From: CAZBLP01 sp964492825
GTDB lineage: Bacteria > DYJV01
DNA: 20,281 nt
Direction of reading: 5' to 3'
Assembly (NCBI GenBank): GCA_964492825.1
Contig: CAZBLP010000040.1
Coordinates: forward strand, 1 to 20,281
Shown here: one piece after another, positions 7,572-14,771 of the stretch
How positions within the stretch are numbered: the stretch's first letter is position 1
Layout of the letters: every line of letters begins with the position of its first letter
Program-made: the position numbers and the translations under genes
Notes under the pieces: generated by a model
Told to the model about the DNA's origin: nothing
Database searches by the model: none
What the model saw: the letters and a program-made list of their open reading frames with translations, nothing else

Positions 7572-8798
7572 TTATTTATTATCCAATATTTGCTCTACAA
7601 AAGCTTCTATATTTGTCCTTGTTTGCTCATCTGAAAAGAGTCTCATATCATTTAAATCGCCATTTATTACTAAATATGGTTTCCCAAGATTCTTTTGTAA
7701 TCTTTGAGGCATTCCATATCTGCTGTTTGTATTATAAGGACATGTCATTGCATCATGAAAAATAATTCCATCTGTCTGGAATTCATTCATCCAGTCAGAA
7801 ATAATTTTTTCCTTAACAGGTTCTGATCTAACAATAAAAAGCTCTAAATATGCTTTTGCCGTGCTTTCAAAAGGTTTTTCAAGGTCATCGCCAAAAGCTT
7901 CGAAAATCCATGAATTGCAATATGTAGAAACTACAATTGATGCATTTAATTCCCTGAACAATTCAGATAACATTCTTAATCTGCCCCATACAGGCATACC
8001 TTCCCAATATAGTCTTACTTTTTCATTTGGAACTGTTGTAATTCCTTTTGCTATTCTATCTCTAAGTTCAGCATTCAATTCCTGGTAAAATTCTATAGCT
8101 TCCGGTAATCCTCTTAAAACAACGGCAGGAGCCATAAATATATTGTAATCAAAAAAAGTTAGAGGTGACGGAATATTGGTACCGAAAAATAGGCACTCTT
8201 TCCATAGAAGAGTTGTTTTATATGATAATTTTACAACTTCTTTAAACCTGTCAATGTCGAATTTTTTACCTGATACTTTTTCCAAAACTGGTATTAATGC
8301 TCTCTTCTGGTTTGCCACGTCATTAATTAAAACTTCATCAACTTCATTTACATTTTTAGGAGAGGTGATGCCAATTACAGGGACATTAAAATATTTTCCA
8401 TAAAATAAAAACCAATCCTGAACATCTCTGCACTGATTTGTATTGTAAACCAAAACATCTGGTTTGGGAACTTCAGGAATATTATAAGATTTTTTAAGAG
8501 GTGTTTCTTTTTTTAAAAAAGCACCTACGTCGCTTGTGAGATAAGAGCATATATTGGGCGAATAACCTATTGAATTGGCATAAGGTATATATTCTGCTGC
8601 TTTTTTGCTTGCTCCAAGCATTGCACCATGATTTTCCGGATAATATACTTTAAAACCGAAACTATGAAGTAATTCTGCTGGCCCAACACTTGTAACCCAT
8701 GCAACTTTTTCAGTATCGCTTTTGCTTGCTTCATATAGATCGTCAAAATATCTGCTCATTAATTCTTTCATTTTCTTTCCAGCTTTAAATGGATTCAT
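7572..8798 (-). CDS. 2-hydroxyacyl-CoA dehydratase / double-cubane-cluster family protein (orphan subunit)
   Basis: This 408-residue protein belongs to the HgdB/BcrB/FldBC family (2-hydroxyacyl-CoA dehydratase D component). Family cues are VTSVGPAELLHSFGF (35-49), ICSYLTSDVG (83-92), DVLVYNTNQCRD (114-125) and the late DAMTCPYNTNSRYG (349-362). C84, C123 and C353 lie where the family binds its Fe-S cluster; C202 and C294 are extra. Relatives are two-subunit dehydratases, benzoyl-CoA reductase, and the single-subunit double-cubane [8Fe-9S] proteins that do low-potential reductions with an ATP-driven reductase. Here only one subunit gene is present, with neither a second subunit nor the ASKHA-type ATPase activator in the window. 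It has a strong GAGGAGG site, lies 16 bp after the EndoQ/UvrD gene and 4 bp before a radical SAM gene. Reaction and substrate cannot be named; a homodimeric double-cubane-type protein is the likeliest reading. Confidence 0.8.
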   Translation of the reverse strand: MNPFKAGKKMKELMSRYFDDLYEASKSDTEKVAWVTSVGPAELLHSFGFKVYYPENHGAMLGASKKAAEYIPYANSIGYSPNICSYLTSDVGAFLKKETPLKKSYNIPEVPKPDVLVYNTNQCRDVQDWFLFYGKYFNVPVIGITSPKNVNEVDEVLINDVANQKRALIPVLEKVSGKKFDIDRFKEVVKLSYKTTLLWKECLFFGTNIPSPLTFFDYNIFMAPAVVLRGLPEAIEFYQELNAELRDRIAKGITTVPNEKVRLYWEGMPVWGRLRMLSELFRELNASIVVSTYCNSWIFEAFGDDLEKPFESTAKAYLELFIVRSEPVKEKIISDWMNEFQTDGIIFHDAMTCPYNTNSRYGMPQRLQKNLGKPYLVINGDLNDMRLFSDEQTRTNIEAFVEQILDNK

Positions 8799-8814
8799 TA
8801 TATATCCTCCTCTA

Positions 8815-11460
8815 TTAAAAAAATATTCCTTTATTGCTTTTACGATTTTTTATAGTTTTGAATTTAACATCAGAAAGGAATCTACTTACCCTGTTTTTTA
8901 AAAATTTTCCATATAAAAATCTATTTTTACAGGTTGTAAAAAAAATTTTATCTTTGGCCCTTGTAGCAGCTACATAAAGCAACCTTTTTTCTTCTTCAAT
9001 ATCATCTGAAAATGGAATTACTTCATCTTCGCAACCCACTACAAAAACTATTTTAAAATCAAGCCCCTTACAAGCATGAAAAGTAAAAAGCTTAACCTTT
9101 TCAGCCTTTAAATCAATTCCGTCAAGAGGTTCAATTATTTTATCCTTTGATTTCTGAAAGGGTATTCCTTCTTTCTCAAAAACATTTTCAATGGGTTTTG
9201 AAATAAAATTTAACCTGAACAAAACAGCAATATCCTTGAAACTTAAAGTTTCATTTTCTGCTTTTGATGTATTAAAGTCAAGACCGCCAATTAATTCTTT
9301 AATTTTTCCTGCAATAAAAGCAGCTTCATTTTTTTCATTTTCAAATGTAAGAAACTTTATATCAGCTTTGCAATTCCTTGCTGAGGTTAAATGCACATGC
9401 TTTTTTAAAATCTTTTCTGCACAATCAAGTATATTTTGGCATGACCTATAAGATTTTTCCAAAGTAATTTCTTTAAAATCACTCCCTAAGCCTTTTAATT
9501 GCTCGAAAAATATATTGCTGCAACCTCTGAAACCATAAATTGACTGATTTTTGTCGCCAATAACAAATAACATTTTTAATTTATCCAGAACATTCAAAAT
9601 GAATTGAAACTGAACAGAATCAATATCCTGAAATTCATCAATAAAAAGATATTTATAATTAAAAAAATCAGTTAAATTTAAAGCTTCCAAAATAATATCG
9701 TCAAAATCCAACAGATTGTTTTCTTTTAAATAATTTTGGTAATTTCTATAAGTTTCTGATAATTCATCATCTATTTTACCGGTTTTTTTATAAACTGAAA
9801 TTTTATTGACTATTTCTTTTGATTTTAAAACCTCAAATTGCTTCTCAGGTGTAATAATATCAAATTTTTTTCCTGCTTTTATTAAAAGCTCCATTCCAAG
9901 TTTATGAAAGGTTGCAATTTTTATTCCACTAATGTTAATCCTGGCTGACAATTCTTCACAAGCTTTATTTGTAAAGGTTATAATGGCTATTTGCTCAGGC
10001 ATTACTGAATTTTCAAGTATAGTTTTAACTTTTTCTACAAGAGTAAAAGTTTTTCCAGTACCTGGCCCTGCTTGAACAATTATTATTTTACTGCTACAGT
10101 TAATTGCTTTTTGTTGATAATCATCCACATTTGTTTTAATTGATTTGTTTTGTATAGATTTATCTGTTGACTTTAATTTATAAGTAATGCTTTTTCTTTT
10201 TTCCTTTTTCAAATTTAAGTTAAGTTCTTTGAATAAACCATTTTTCATTGAAAGAAATTCTTTTTCTTCATTAGTTAAAAGCAGTATTTTCCCATATTCT
10301 CCATCATATCCGGGGGAAACTACAACTTTATTTTCCCTCATATTTTCAATGCATTTTGATAATAATTCACCTGCTTTTAATTTTATTTCTTCCAAATCAA
10401 TGTCTTTTAAAATTTTTAATTCACTGCCGAAAATATTTATTAATTCATCATAAAGTTTTTTTACTTTTTTTGAACTTGCTCCAACATTAAGAATTTCTGA
10501 AAGGATTTCCTGCAAAGGAACAATATTTAAAAATTCTTGCTGTTTGTCACCTGCATGTTCTCTATCAGCAAGCTCCACAATTCTGTGATATACTCCCATT
10601 GTCAACAATTTGCCGCAAACAGGGCAGATATTATTTAGCTTAATTGCTTCATCAGGGGATAGCGTTACATTACATTTTCTATGGCCGTCAAAATGGTATT
10701 TGCCTTCTTCAGGATAAAATTCCAATGTTTTAACATTTTTCTTGTTTTGTAAAGCTTTTCTAATAGAGTGGTAATCTTTTTCAGAATATATAATATTTGC
10801 TTCTCTGGCAATTTTTAATGGAGAATGTGCATCAGAATTTGACACTAATGTAAATCTGTCAAGTGCTGACCAGCGCCAATTCATTGGCGGGTCTGATGAT
10901 AAGCCTGTTTCTACTGCGAAAATATAAGTGCTGAGCTCTTCAAAACACTCTTCAATAGAATCAAAACCGCTTTTTTGACCAAAAAGAGAAAACCAGGGGG
11001 TCCATATATGAGCTGGAATAAAAATCATATCTTCGCTAATTGAAAGAGCAATTTCCAATAATTTTTTTGAATCAAGACCAAGTATTGGTCTGCCGTCAGA
11101 TGTTATGTTTCCAATTTGTCCAAGTTTTTTTGAGAATTTTTCAGCTGTTTCAATTGAAGGCATTAAAACAAGATTATGAATTTTCCTCGTTTTATCACCT
11201 TTTTTATATATTGAACTTATTTCTGTGCTTAAAATAAATCTTGTTGAAATATCTGAATCTTTTATTTTAAATAATCCAGGCTCAGCTTCAATGAGATTTT
11301 CTTTTATTTCACTGAGCCATCCCGGATGAACAAAATCTCCAGTTGCAATTACGTTGATACCTTTTACTTGTGCTATTTCGCCAATTTTTATTATATTCAT
11401 TTCTTTTGATGTGGCTCTTGAATATTTGGAATGGATATGAAAATCGCAGGTAATGTACAT
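8815..11460 (-). CDS. Fusion: EndoQ-like PHP endonuclease + UvrD-type SF1A helicase
   Basis: Residues 1 to about 400 of this 881-residue protein match the EndoQ/TIGR00375 family, which nicks DNA 5' of deaminated bases. They show PHP metal ligands (H8 and H10 in DFHIHS, H151 in PAHIWTPW, D210 and H212 in SNSDAH), a zinc-knuckle region with C263, C279 and C282 (ICPVCGK) followed by MGVYHRIVELADRE, and a PGYDGEYGKI motif near 393-402. A lysine-rich linker (about 410-445) leads to an SF1A helicase: Walker A AGPGTGKT (464-471), TFTNKACEEL (495-504), FIDEFQD (606-612), GDKNQSIYGFRG (635-646), SYRS (670-673), TFHACKGLDF (793-802) and YVAATRAKDK (829-838). Only about 23 residues separate EGIPFQ from motif V, where UvrD/Rep/PcrA carry the large 2B subdomain, so 2B is essentially missing. 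The start overlaps the rodA stop by one base (TAATG), with GAGGAG upstream. Damage-directed repair is the inferred role. Confidence 0.88.
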   Translation of the reverse strand: MYITCDFHIHSKYSRATSKEMNIIKIGEIAQVKGINVIATGDFVHPGWLSEIKENLIEAEPGLFKIKDSDISTRFILSTEISSIYKKGDKTRKIHNLVLMPSIETAEKFSKKLGQIGNITSDGRPILGLDSKKLLEIALSISEDMIFIPAHIWTPWFSLFGQKSGFDSIEECFEELSTYIFAVETGLSSDPPMNWRWSALDRFTLVSNSDAHSPLKIAREANIIYSEKDYHSIRKALQNKKNVKTLEFYPEEGKYHFDGHRKCNVTLSPDEAIKLNNICPVCGKLLTMGVYHRIVELADREHAGDKQQEFLNIVPLQEILSEILNVGASSKKVKKLYDELINIFGSELKILKDIDLEEIKLKAGELLSKCIENMRENKVVVSPGYDGEYGKILLLTNEEKEFLSMKNGLFKELNLNLKKEKRKSITYKLKSTDKSIQNKSIKTNVDDYQQKAINCSSKIIIVQAGPGTGKTFTLVEKVKTILENSVMPEQIAIITFTNKACEELSARINISGIKIATFHKLGMELLIKAGKKFDIITPEKQFEVLKSKEIVNKISVYKKTGKIDDELSETYRNYQNYLKENNLLDFDDIILEALNLTDFFNYKYLFIDEFQDIDSVQFQFILNVLDKLKMLFVIGDKNQSIYGFRGCSNIFFEQLKGLGSDFKEITLEKSYRSCQNILDCAEKILKKHVHLTSARNCKADIKFLTFENEKNEAAFIAGKIKELIGGLDFNTSKAENETLSFKDIAVLFRLNFISKPIENVFEKEGIPFQKSKDKIIEPLDGIDLKAEKVKLFTFHACKGLDFKIVFVVGCEDEVIPFSDDIEEEKRLLYVAATRAKDKIFFTTCKNRFLYGKFLKNRVSRFLSDVKFKTIKNRKSNKGIFF

Positions 11461-12572
11461 TAAAAAATATATCTCCTCATTCCTACGTTAAGTGCAAGAC
11501 CTATTAATGAATAAGAAACCACAAGAGATGTGCCGCCATAACTTATGAGAGGTAATGGTATACCCACTACAGGTAAAATTCCGATAACCATTCCTATATT
11601 AATAAAAAATTGCCAAAAAAATATAAAGAGAATGCCCAAAACAATTAATGCACCGAAATTATCCCTTGCTTTCTGAGAGATATGTATAATAGTTAAAAAA
11701 AATATCAAATAAATGAAAACTAAAATTAAGGTGCCAACAAAACCCCATTCTTCAGCAAATACTGAAAAGATAAAATCAGTATGTTCTTCTGGTAAAAAGT
11801 GAAGTTTGTTTTGAGTGCCATGTAAATACCCTTTGCCGAAAATTTTTCCTGAACCAACAGCTATTTTTGATTGAATAATATGATATCCTGCACCAAGAGG
11901 ATCTTTTTCAGGAAAGAAAAAGGTTAAAATTCTTTTTTTCTGATAATTTTTCAAAAAATTCCAACTTAATGGTGCAAGAATGAGTCCTGATGCTGCTATT
12001 TTAACAAGGGATGATTTTTTTATGCCTATAAATATAAGCATTGAGGAAAATACAAATAAAATTAATAAACCTGTTCCCAAATCAGGCTGTTTAACAATTA
12101 GAAGAATAGGTACCAGAATCATTATTATTAATTTTAATAATTCTATTATAGAAAACTCTTTAATTTTTCCTTCATTTGAAAAAAATTTTGCAACAACCAA
12201 TATAGTGGTAAATTTAAAAAGTTCAGATGGCTGTAAATTAAAACCACCTATTGACAGCCATCTCTGAGCACCCATGGAAGTTCTGCCTATTATTAATACA
12301 GCAATTAGTAAACCTAAATTAATGATATACAGAGGGAAAACATAAGATTCCAATTTTTTATAATCAAAACTTATAAAAACAAGCATTGACAAGAAAGATA
12401 TAAACAGCCAAAGTAATTGTTTTTTTACATGAATAAATGATATATGTGACGTATTTGAAGGATTGTAATTGGCGCTATAAATAGTGGCAATACCAATAGC
12501 GGTAATTAATATTGCCACTATAAATAACAGCCAATTGAAATTGTTAATTAATCTTCTGTCAATTCCATTCAT
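11460..12572 (-). CDS. rodA: RodA-type SEDS peptidoglycan glycosyltransferase
   Basis: This 370-residue, multi-spanning membrane protein (about ten helices) has the SEDS signatures MGAQRWLSIGG (100-110), QPSELFK (114-120, with E117), LPEEHTDFIFSVFAEEWGF (260-278) and PLISYGGTS near the C-terminus. D266 in HTDFIF corresponds to the catalytic aspartate of RodA. RodA polymerises lipid II glycan strands with a class B penicillin-binding protein during rod-shaped elongation. FtsW is the close alternative, but the short length and the EEHTDFIF sequence favour RodA. The gene begins 3 bp after the DUF2059 gene with no obvious ribosome-binding site of its own, suggesting coupled translation, and its stop overlaps the start of the EndoQ/UvrD fusion by one base. 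No mreBCD or pbp2 gene lies in the window, although rodA often follows pbp2. Confidence 0.92.
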   Translation of the reverse strand: MNGIDRRLINNFNWLLFIVAILITAIGIATIYSANYNPSNTSHISFIHVKKQLLWLFISFLSMLVFISFDYKKLESYVFPLYIINLGLLIAVLIIGRTSMGAQRWLSIGGFNLQPSELFKFTTILVVAKFFSNEGKIKEFSIIELLKLIIMILVPILLIVKQPDLGTGLLILFVFSSMLIFIGIKKSSLVKIAASGLILAPLSWNFLKNYQKKRILTFFFPEKDPLGAGYHIIQSKIAVGSGKIFGKGYLHGTQNKLHFLPEEHTDFIFSVFAEEWGFVGTLILVFIYLIFFLTIIHISQKARDNFGALIVLGILFIFFWQFFINIGMVIGILPVVGIPLPLISYGGTSLVVSYSLIGLALNVGMRRYIF

Positions 12573-12575
12573 TAA

Positions 12576-13049
12576 CTATTTTTTTTGCTGTTTTTGAAGC
12601 TTTTTAGCCTCTTTGGCAATCATTTGTTGTAATTCTGAGATATGCTCCTGAACCTTTTTTTGGCCAAGGATACTTCCTTGTTCATAAAGGTAAGGCATTA
12701 ATTTAATGGATTTTTTTCCAACAGGAGTTTTATAAAATTTTATTAATTCGTTCATTTCATCAACAGTAAATTTCTCTGAATAAATTTTTGCAAGGTCACC
12801 TTTAATGCTGTCCCAACCCATATATTTTTTGAAAAAGCTCAACATAACATTTTTAAAAGGTGCTAACTGAGGATTGGCTCTTATCTGAAAATCAACTCCC
12901 TTGTTAATAGTTTGTTGATATGTATCTGATAAGTGTAAAGTTTTAAAAAGTTTTTTTGCTGTTTCAACGCCGCTATTATTTTTTGCATATAATGTGGAAA
13001 TTAACAAACAAAATAAAATTACTAATAAAATTTTAAAAATTTTTTTCAT
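12576..13049 (-). CDS. DUF2059-family exported protein
   Basis: This 157-residue protein has a clear signal peptide: a KK-containing start, a hydrophobic core (about 5-19) and a likely cleavage site after LYA at residue 22. The mature part is helical and carries the DUF2059 pattern MSFFKKYMGWDSIKGDLAKIY then FTVDEMNELIKFYKTPVGKK, ending in a lysine/glutamine-rich helix. The family is periplasmic and of unknown function. It is the first gene of the minus-strand operon, with an AGAAAGGA ribosome-binding site about 7 bp before the ATG, and is followed after 3 bp by rodA. That position hints at an envelope role, but it is only a neighbourhood argument. No promoter consensus was clear upstream of it in the divergent region 13050-13195. 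Confidence 0.85.
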   Translation of the reverse strand: MKKIFKILLVILFCLLISTLYAKNNSGVETAKKLFKTLHLSDTYQQTINKGVDFQIRANPQLAPFKNVMLSFFKKYMGWDSIKGDLAKIYSEKFTVDEMNELIKFYKTPVGKKSIKLMPYLYEQGSILGQKKVQEHISELQQMIAKEAKKLQKQQKK

Positions 13050-13090
13050 GTTTTATCCTTTCTAAATATTTTATAAAGTTGAGATTAAAA

Positions 13091-13115
13091 TAGCATATAA
13101 TAAAAAATATTGCTA
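13091..13115. repeat. Imperfect inverted repeat in the divergent DUF2059/perR region
   Basis: TAGCA at the left end and TGCTA at the right end face each other around an AT-only core that is partly self-complementary. It sits midway between the two divergent genes, so it could be an operator or part of a promoter (TATAAT occurs at 13096-13101 and at 13114-13119). In sequence this AT-rich it could also be chance. No function is assigned. Confidence 0.25.
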
Positions 13116-13133
13116 TAATTTTTTAATATTTTC

Positions 13134-13160
13134 TTGACTTTGTTTAATTAAGTAGATAAT
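13134..13160 (+). promoter_or_regulatory. Predicted sigma-70-type promoter of perR
   Basis: TTGACT at 13134-13139 matches the -35 consensus in five of six bases. GATAAT at 13155-13160 matches the -10 consensus in five of six, with a 15-bp spacer that is shorter than ideal. Transcription from here would begin about 25-30 bp before the perR ATG, after which a strong AAAGGAG site (13183-13189) precedes the start codon by 6 bp. The -10 hexamer is also the left arm of the palindrome described next. Confidence 0.5.
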
Positions 13161-13170
13161 AATAGTTATC
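13155..13170. promoter_or_regulatory. Palindromic operator candidate over the perR -10 box
   Basis: The 16-bp stretch GATAATAATAGTTATC is an inverted repeat (GATAA against TTATC around a 6-bp centre). It covers the predicted -10 box of perR. Fur-family proteins commonly bind AT-rich inverted repeats containing GATAAT or TATAAT half-sites and repress their own genes this way, so autoregulation is the natural reading. The half-site arrangement does not exactly match the Bacillus PerR box, so the identification rests on position and symmetry. Confidence 0.45.
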
Positions 13171-13195
13171 AAAAAGAAAAAGAAAGGAGAATAAT

Positions 13196-13597
13196 ATGTC
13201 TAAATTTATTAGAAAAACAAAACAGAGGGAAATTATATTGGAAGAATTGTGTAAATTAACATCTCATCCGACAGCTGATGAACTGTATTTTATTGTGAAA
13301 GAAAAATTGCCAAATATTAGCCTTGGAACAGTGTACAGGAATTTGGAATTTATGTCACAGGAAGGTATGATTAAAAAAATAGAAGTTAGAGGCAAATTAA
13401 AAAGATTTGACGGTAATACTGAAAAGCATTTTCATATGAGATGTGTTAAATGTGATAGGATTTTTGACTTGTTTTTAGATGATTACAGCAATATTGATTC
13501 ATTTTTTAATAATTTTAAAGAAAATGATAAAAATTTTCAAGTCTTGGACTATGATTTTGAGCTTAATGGATTATGCGAAAATTGTCAAAATGGATAA
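13196..13597 (+). CDS. perR: PerR-type Fur-family peroxide-responsive regulator
   Basis: This 133-residue Fur-family repressor has an N-terminal winged helix (about 1-70, with SLGTVYRNLEFM as recognition region) and a C-terminal metal-binding dimerisation domain. The regulatory site aligns with Bacillus PerR at every ligand: H24 (HPTADELY, for H37), D72 (RFD, for D85), H78 and H80 (HFH, for H91 and H93) and D91 (IFDLF, for D104). Aspartate rather than glutamate at the last position is the known hallmark of peroxide-sensing PerR as against Fur. The structural Zn site is complete: C83-x2-C86 and C127-x2-C130. With iron bound, such a protein is inactivated by peroxide through oxidation of its histidines. 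A palindrome over its own promoter suggests autoregulation, and the ahbD heme gene lies 65 bp downstream. A non-sensing Fur is less likely given the ligand set. Confidence 0.85.
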   Translation: MSKFIRKTKQREIILEELCKLTSHPTADELYFIVKEKLPNISLGTVYRNLEFMSQEGMIKKIEVRGKLKRFDGNTEKHFHMRCVKCDRIFDLFLDDYSNIDSFFNNFKENDKNFQVLDYDFELNGLCENCQNG

Positions 13598-13604
13598 TTT
13601 TCAA

Positions 13605-13633
13605 TAGATATTTTTTTAAAATTAGTGTATAAT
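13605..13633 (+). promoter_or_regulatory. Predicted promoter of ahbD
   Basis: A perfect TATAAT at 13628-13633 lies 17 bp after TAGATA (13605-13610), which matches the -35 consensus in four of six bases. It falls in the perR-ahbD gap, about 30 bp before the ahbD start codon, so ahbD may have its own promoter in addition to read-through from perR. In an AT-rich gap a chance TATAAT is possible. Confidence 0.4.
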
Positions 13634-13662
13634 AAATAATTCATAAATAATAAGGAGTGTTA

Positions 13663-14721
13663 ATGAAAGTGCCAGATTTGAGATTGGTTGCATGGGAAGT
13701 TACAAGGAGTTGTAATTTAAATTGTATCCATTGCAGAGCTGCTGCTGAAAAAGGGCCTTATGAAGGCGAGCTTAATACAGATAAAATTTTTTCAATAATG
13801 GATGATATTGCGAAAATAAGCAAACCTATAATTATTTTAACAGGCGGAGAACCGTTATTAAGAGAAGATATTTTTGAAATAGCCAAATATGGCAATGATT
13901 TGGGCTTTAGAATGGTTATGGCTCCAAATGGTACTTTGGTTAATGAAAATAATTTAAAAAAAATGAAAGACTCTGGTATTCAAAGAATCAGTCTCAGCAT
14001 TGACGGTGCTTCAGCTGAAACGCATGATAATTTCAGGAAGGTTAAAGGTGCTTTTAATAGTGTAATGAATGCTATTGAGCTTTGCAAGAAATTTGATATG
14101 CCTTTTCAAATCAATACTACAATCACTAAGATCAATATTAATGAAATTCCGAAGATTCTAAGTTTATCCGTTGAAAAAGGTGCAGTTGCACTTCATATCT
14201 TTTTATTAGTGCCAACAGGAAGAGGTAAGGATCTTGCTGATCAAGAAATTCCTGCTGAAGAATATGAGAGAATTCTGAACTGGTTTTATGATCAGCATAG
14301 GAATGTCCCTCTTCAGCTTAAAGCTACCTGTGCTCCGCATTTTTACAGAATTTTAAGACAAAGAGCCAAAGAGGATGGTGTTAAAGTTGATTTTAAAACT
14401 TTTGGATTAGATGCTGTTACAAAAGGTTGTCTTGGCGGAAAAGGGTTTTGTTTTATATCATTTGATGGAATAGTGCAACCATGTGGTTATTTAGAACTAA
14501 ATTGTGGTGATGTAAAAATAGACTCATTTGACAATATTTGGCAAAACAGTAGAATATTTAATGAATTAAGGAATGAAGACGGATACGACGGTAAATGCGG
14601 AATTTGCGAATACAGAAAAGTATGCGGTGGATGCAGGGCAAGAGCTTATGAAGTCACAGGTAACTACCTTGCTGAAGAGCCTTACTGTGTTTATACACCT
14701 GCTAAAATGTCAACTTGTTAA
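13663..14721 (+). CDS. ahbD: AhbD-type radical SAM/SPASM enzyme (heme b synthase, siroheme route)
   Basis: This 352-residue radical SAM protein begins with RLVAWEVTRSCNLNCIHC, carrying the C17-x3-C21-x2-C24 cluster motif, then ILTGGEPLL and MAPNGTL. The C-terminal region holds a second cysteine set: C256, C263, C274, C281, C312, C315, C321, C324 and C342, in the contexts GCLGGKGFC, PCGYLELNC and CGICEYRKVCGGCRARAYE. This matches AhbD/NirJ-like enzymes, which decarboxylate two propionates of iron-coproporphyrin III to give heme b in the siroheme-dependent pathway of sulfate reducers and archaea. A GTG at 13657 would add two residues but overlaps the AAGGAG ribosome-binding site (13652-13657); the ATG at 13663 is correctly spaced and preferred. 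No ahbA, ahbB or ahbC lies nearby. A different SPASM maturase is the main alternative, though the full-length resemblance makes AhbD much likelier. Confidence 0.82.
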   Translation: MKVPDLRLVAWEVTRSCNLNCIHCRAAAEKGPYEGELNTDKIFSIMDDIAKISKPIIILTGGEPLLREDIFEIAKYGNDLGFRMVMAPNGTLVNENNLKKMKDSGIQRISLSIDGASAETHDNFRKVKGAFNSVMNAIELCKKFDMPFQINTTITKININEIPKILSLSVEKGAVALHIFLLVPTGRGKDLADQEIPAEEYERILNWFYDQHRNVPLQLKATCAPHFYRILRQRAKEDGVKVDFKTFGLDAVTKGCLGGKGFCFISFDGIVQPCGYLELNCGDVKIDSFDNIWQNSRIFNELRNEDGYDGKCGICEYRKVCGGCRARAYEVTGNYLAEEPYCVYTPAKMSTC

Positions 14722-14771
14722 ATTTAAGTTAAAATAGTTTTATTTGTTAGAGAAAATTAAAGGGGGAAATT

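Noticed and set aside
7553..8403. Several 70-75-codon plus-strand frames across the dehydratase-family gene
   Set aside because: All are antisense to a gene with clear family motifs and have no ribosome-binding sites.
13582..13620. Weak AT-rich inverted repeat (ATTGTCAAAAT / ATTTTCAAT) with a T-run after the perR stop
   Set aside because: The stem needs a 2-base bulge and is nearly all AT, the T-run is five bases away, and it coincides with the ahbD promoter candidate. Too weak to call a terminator.
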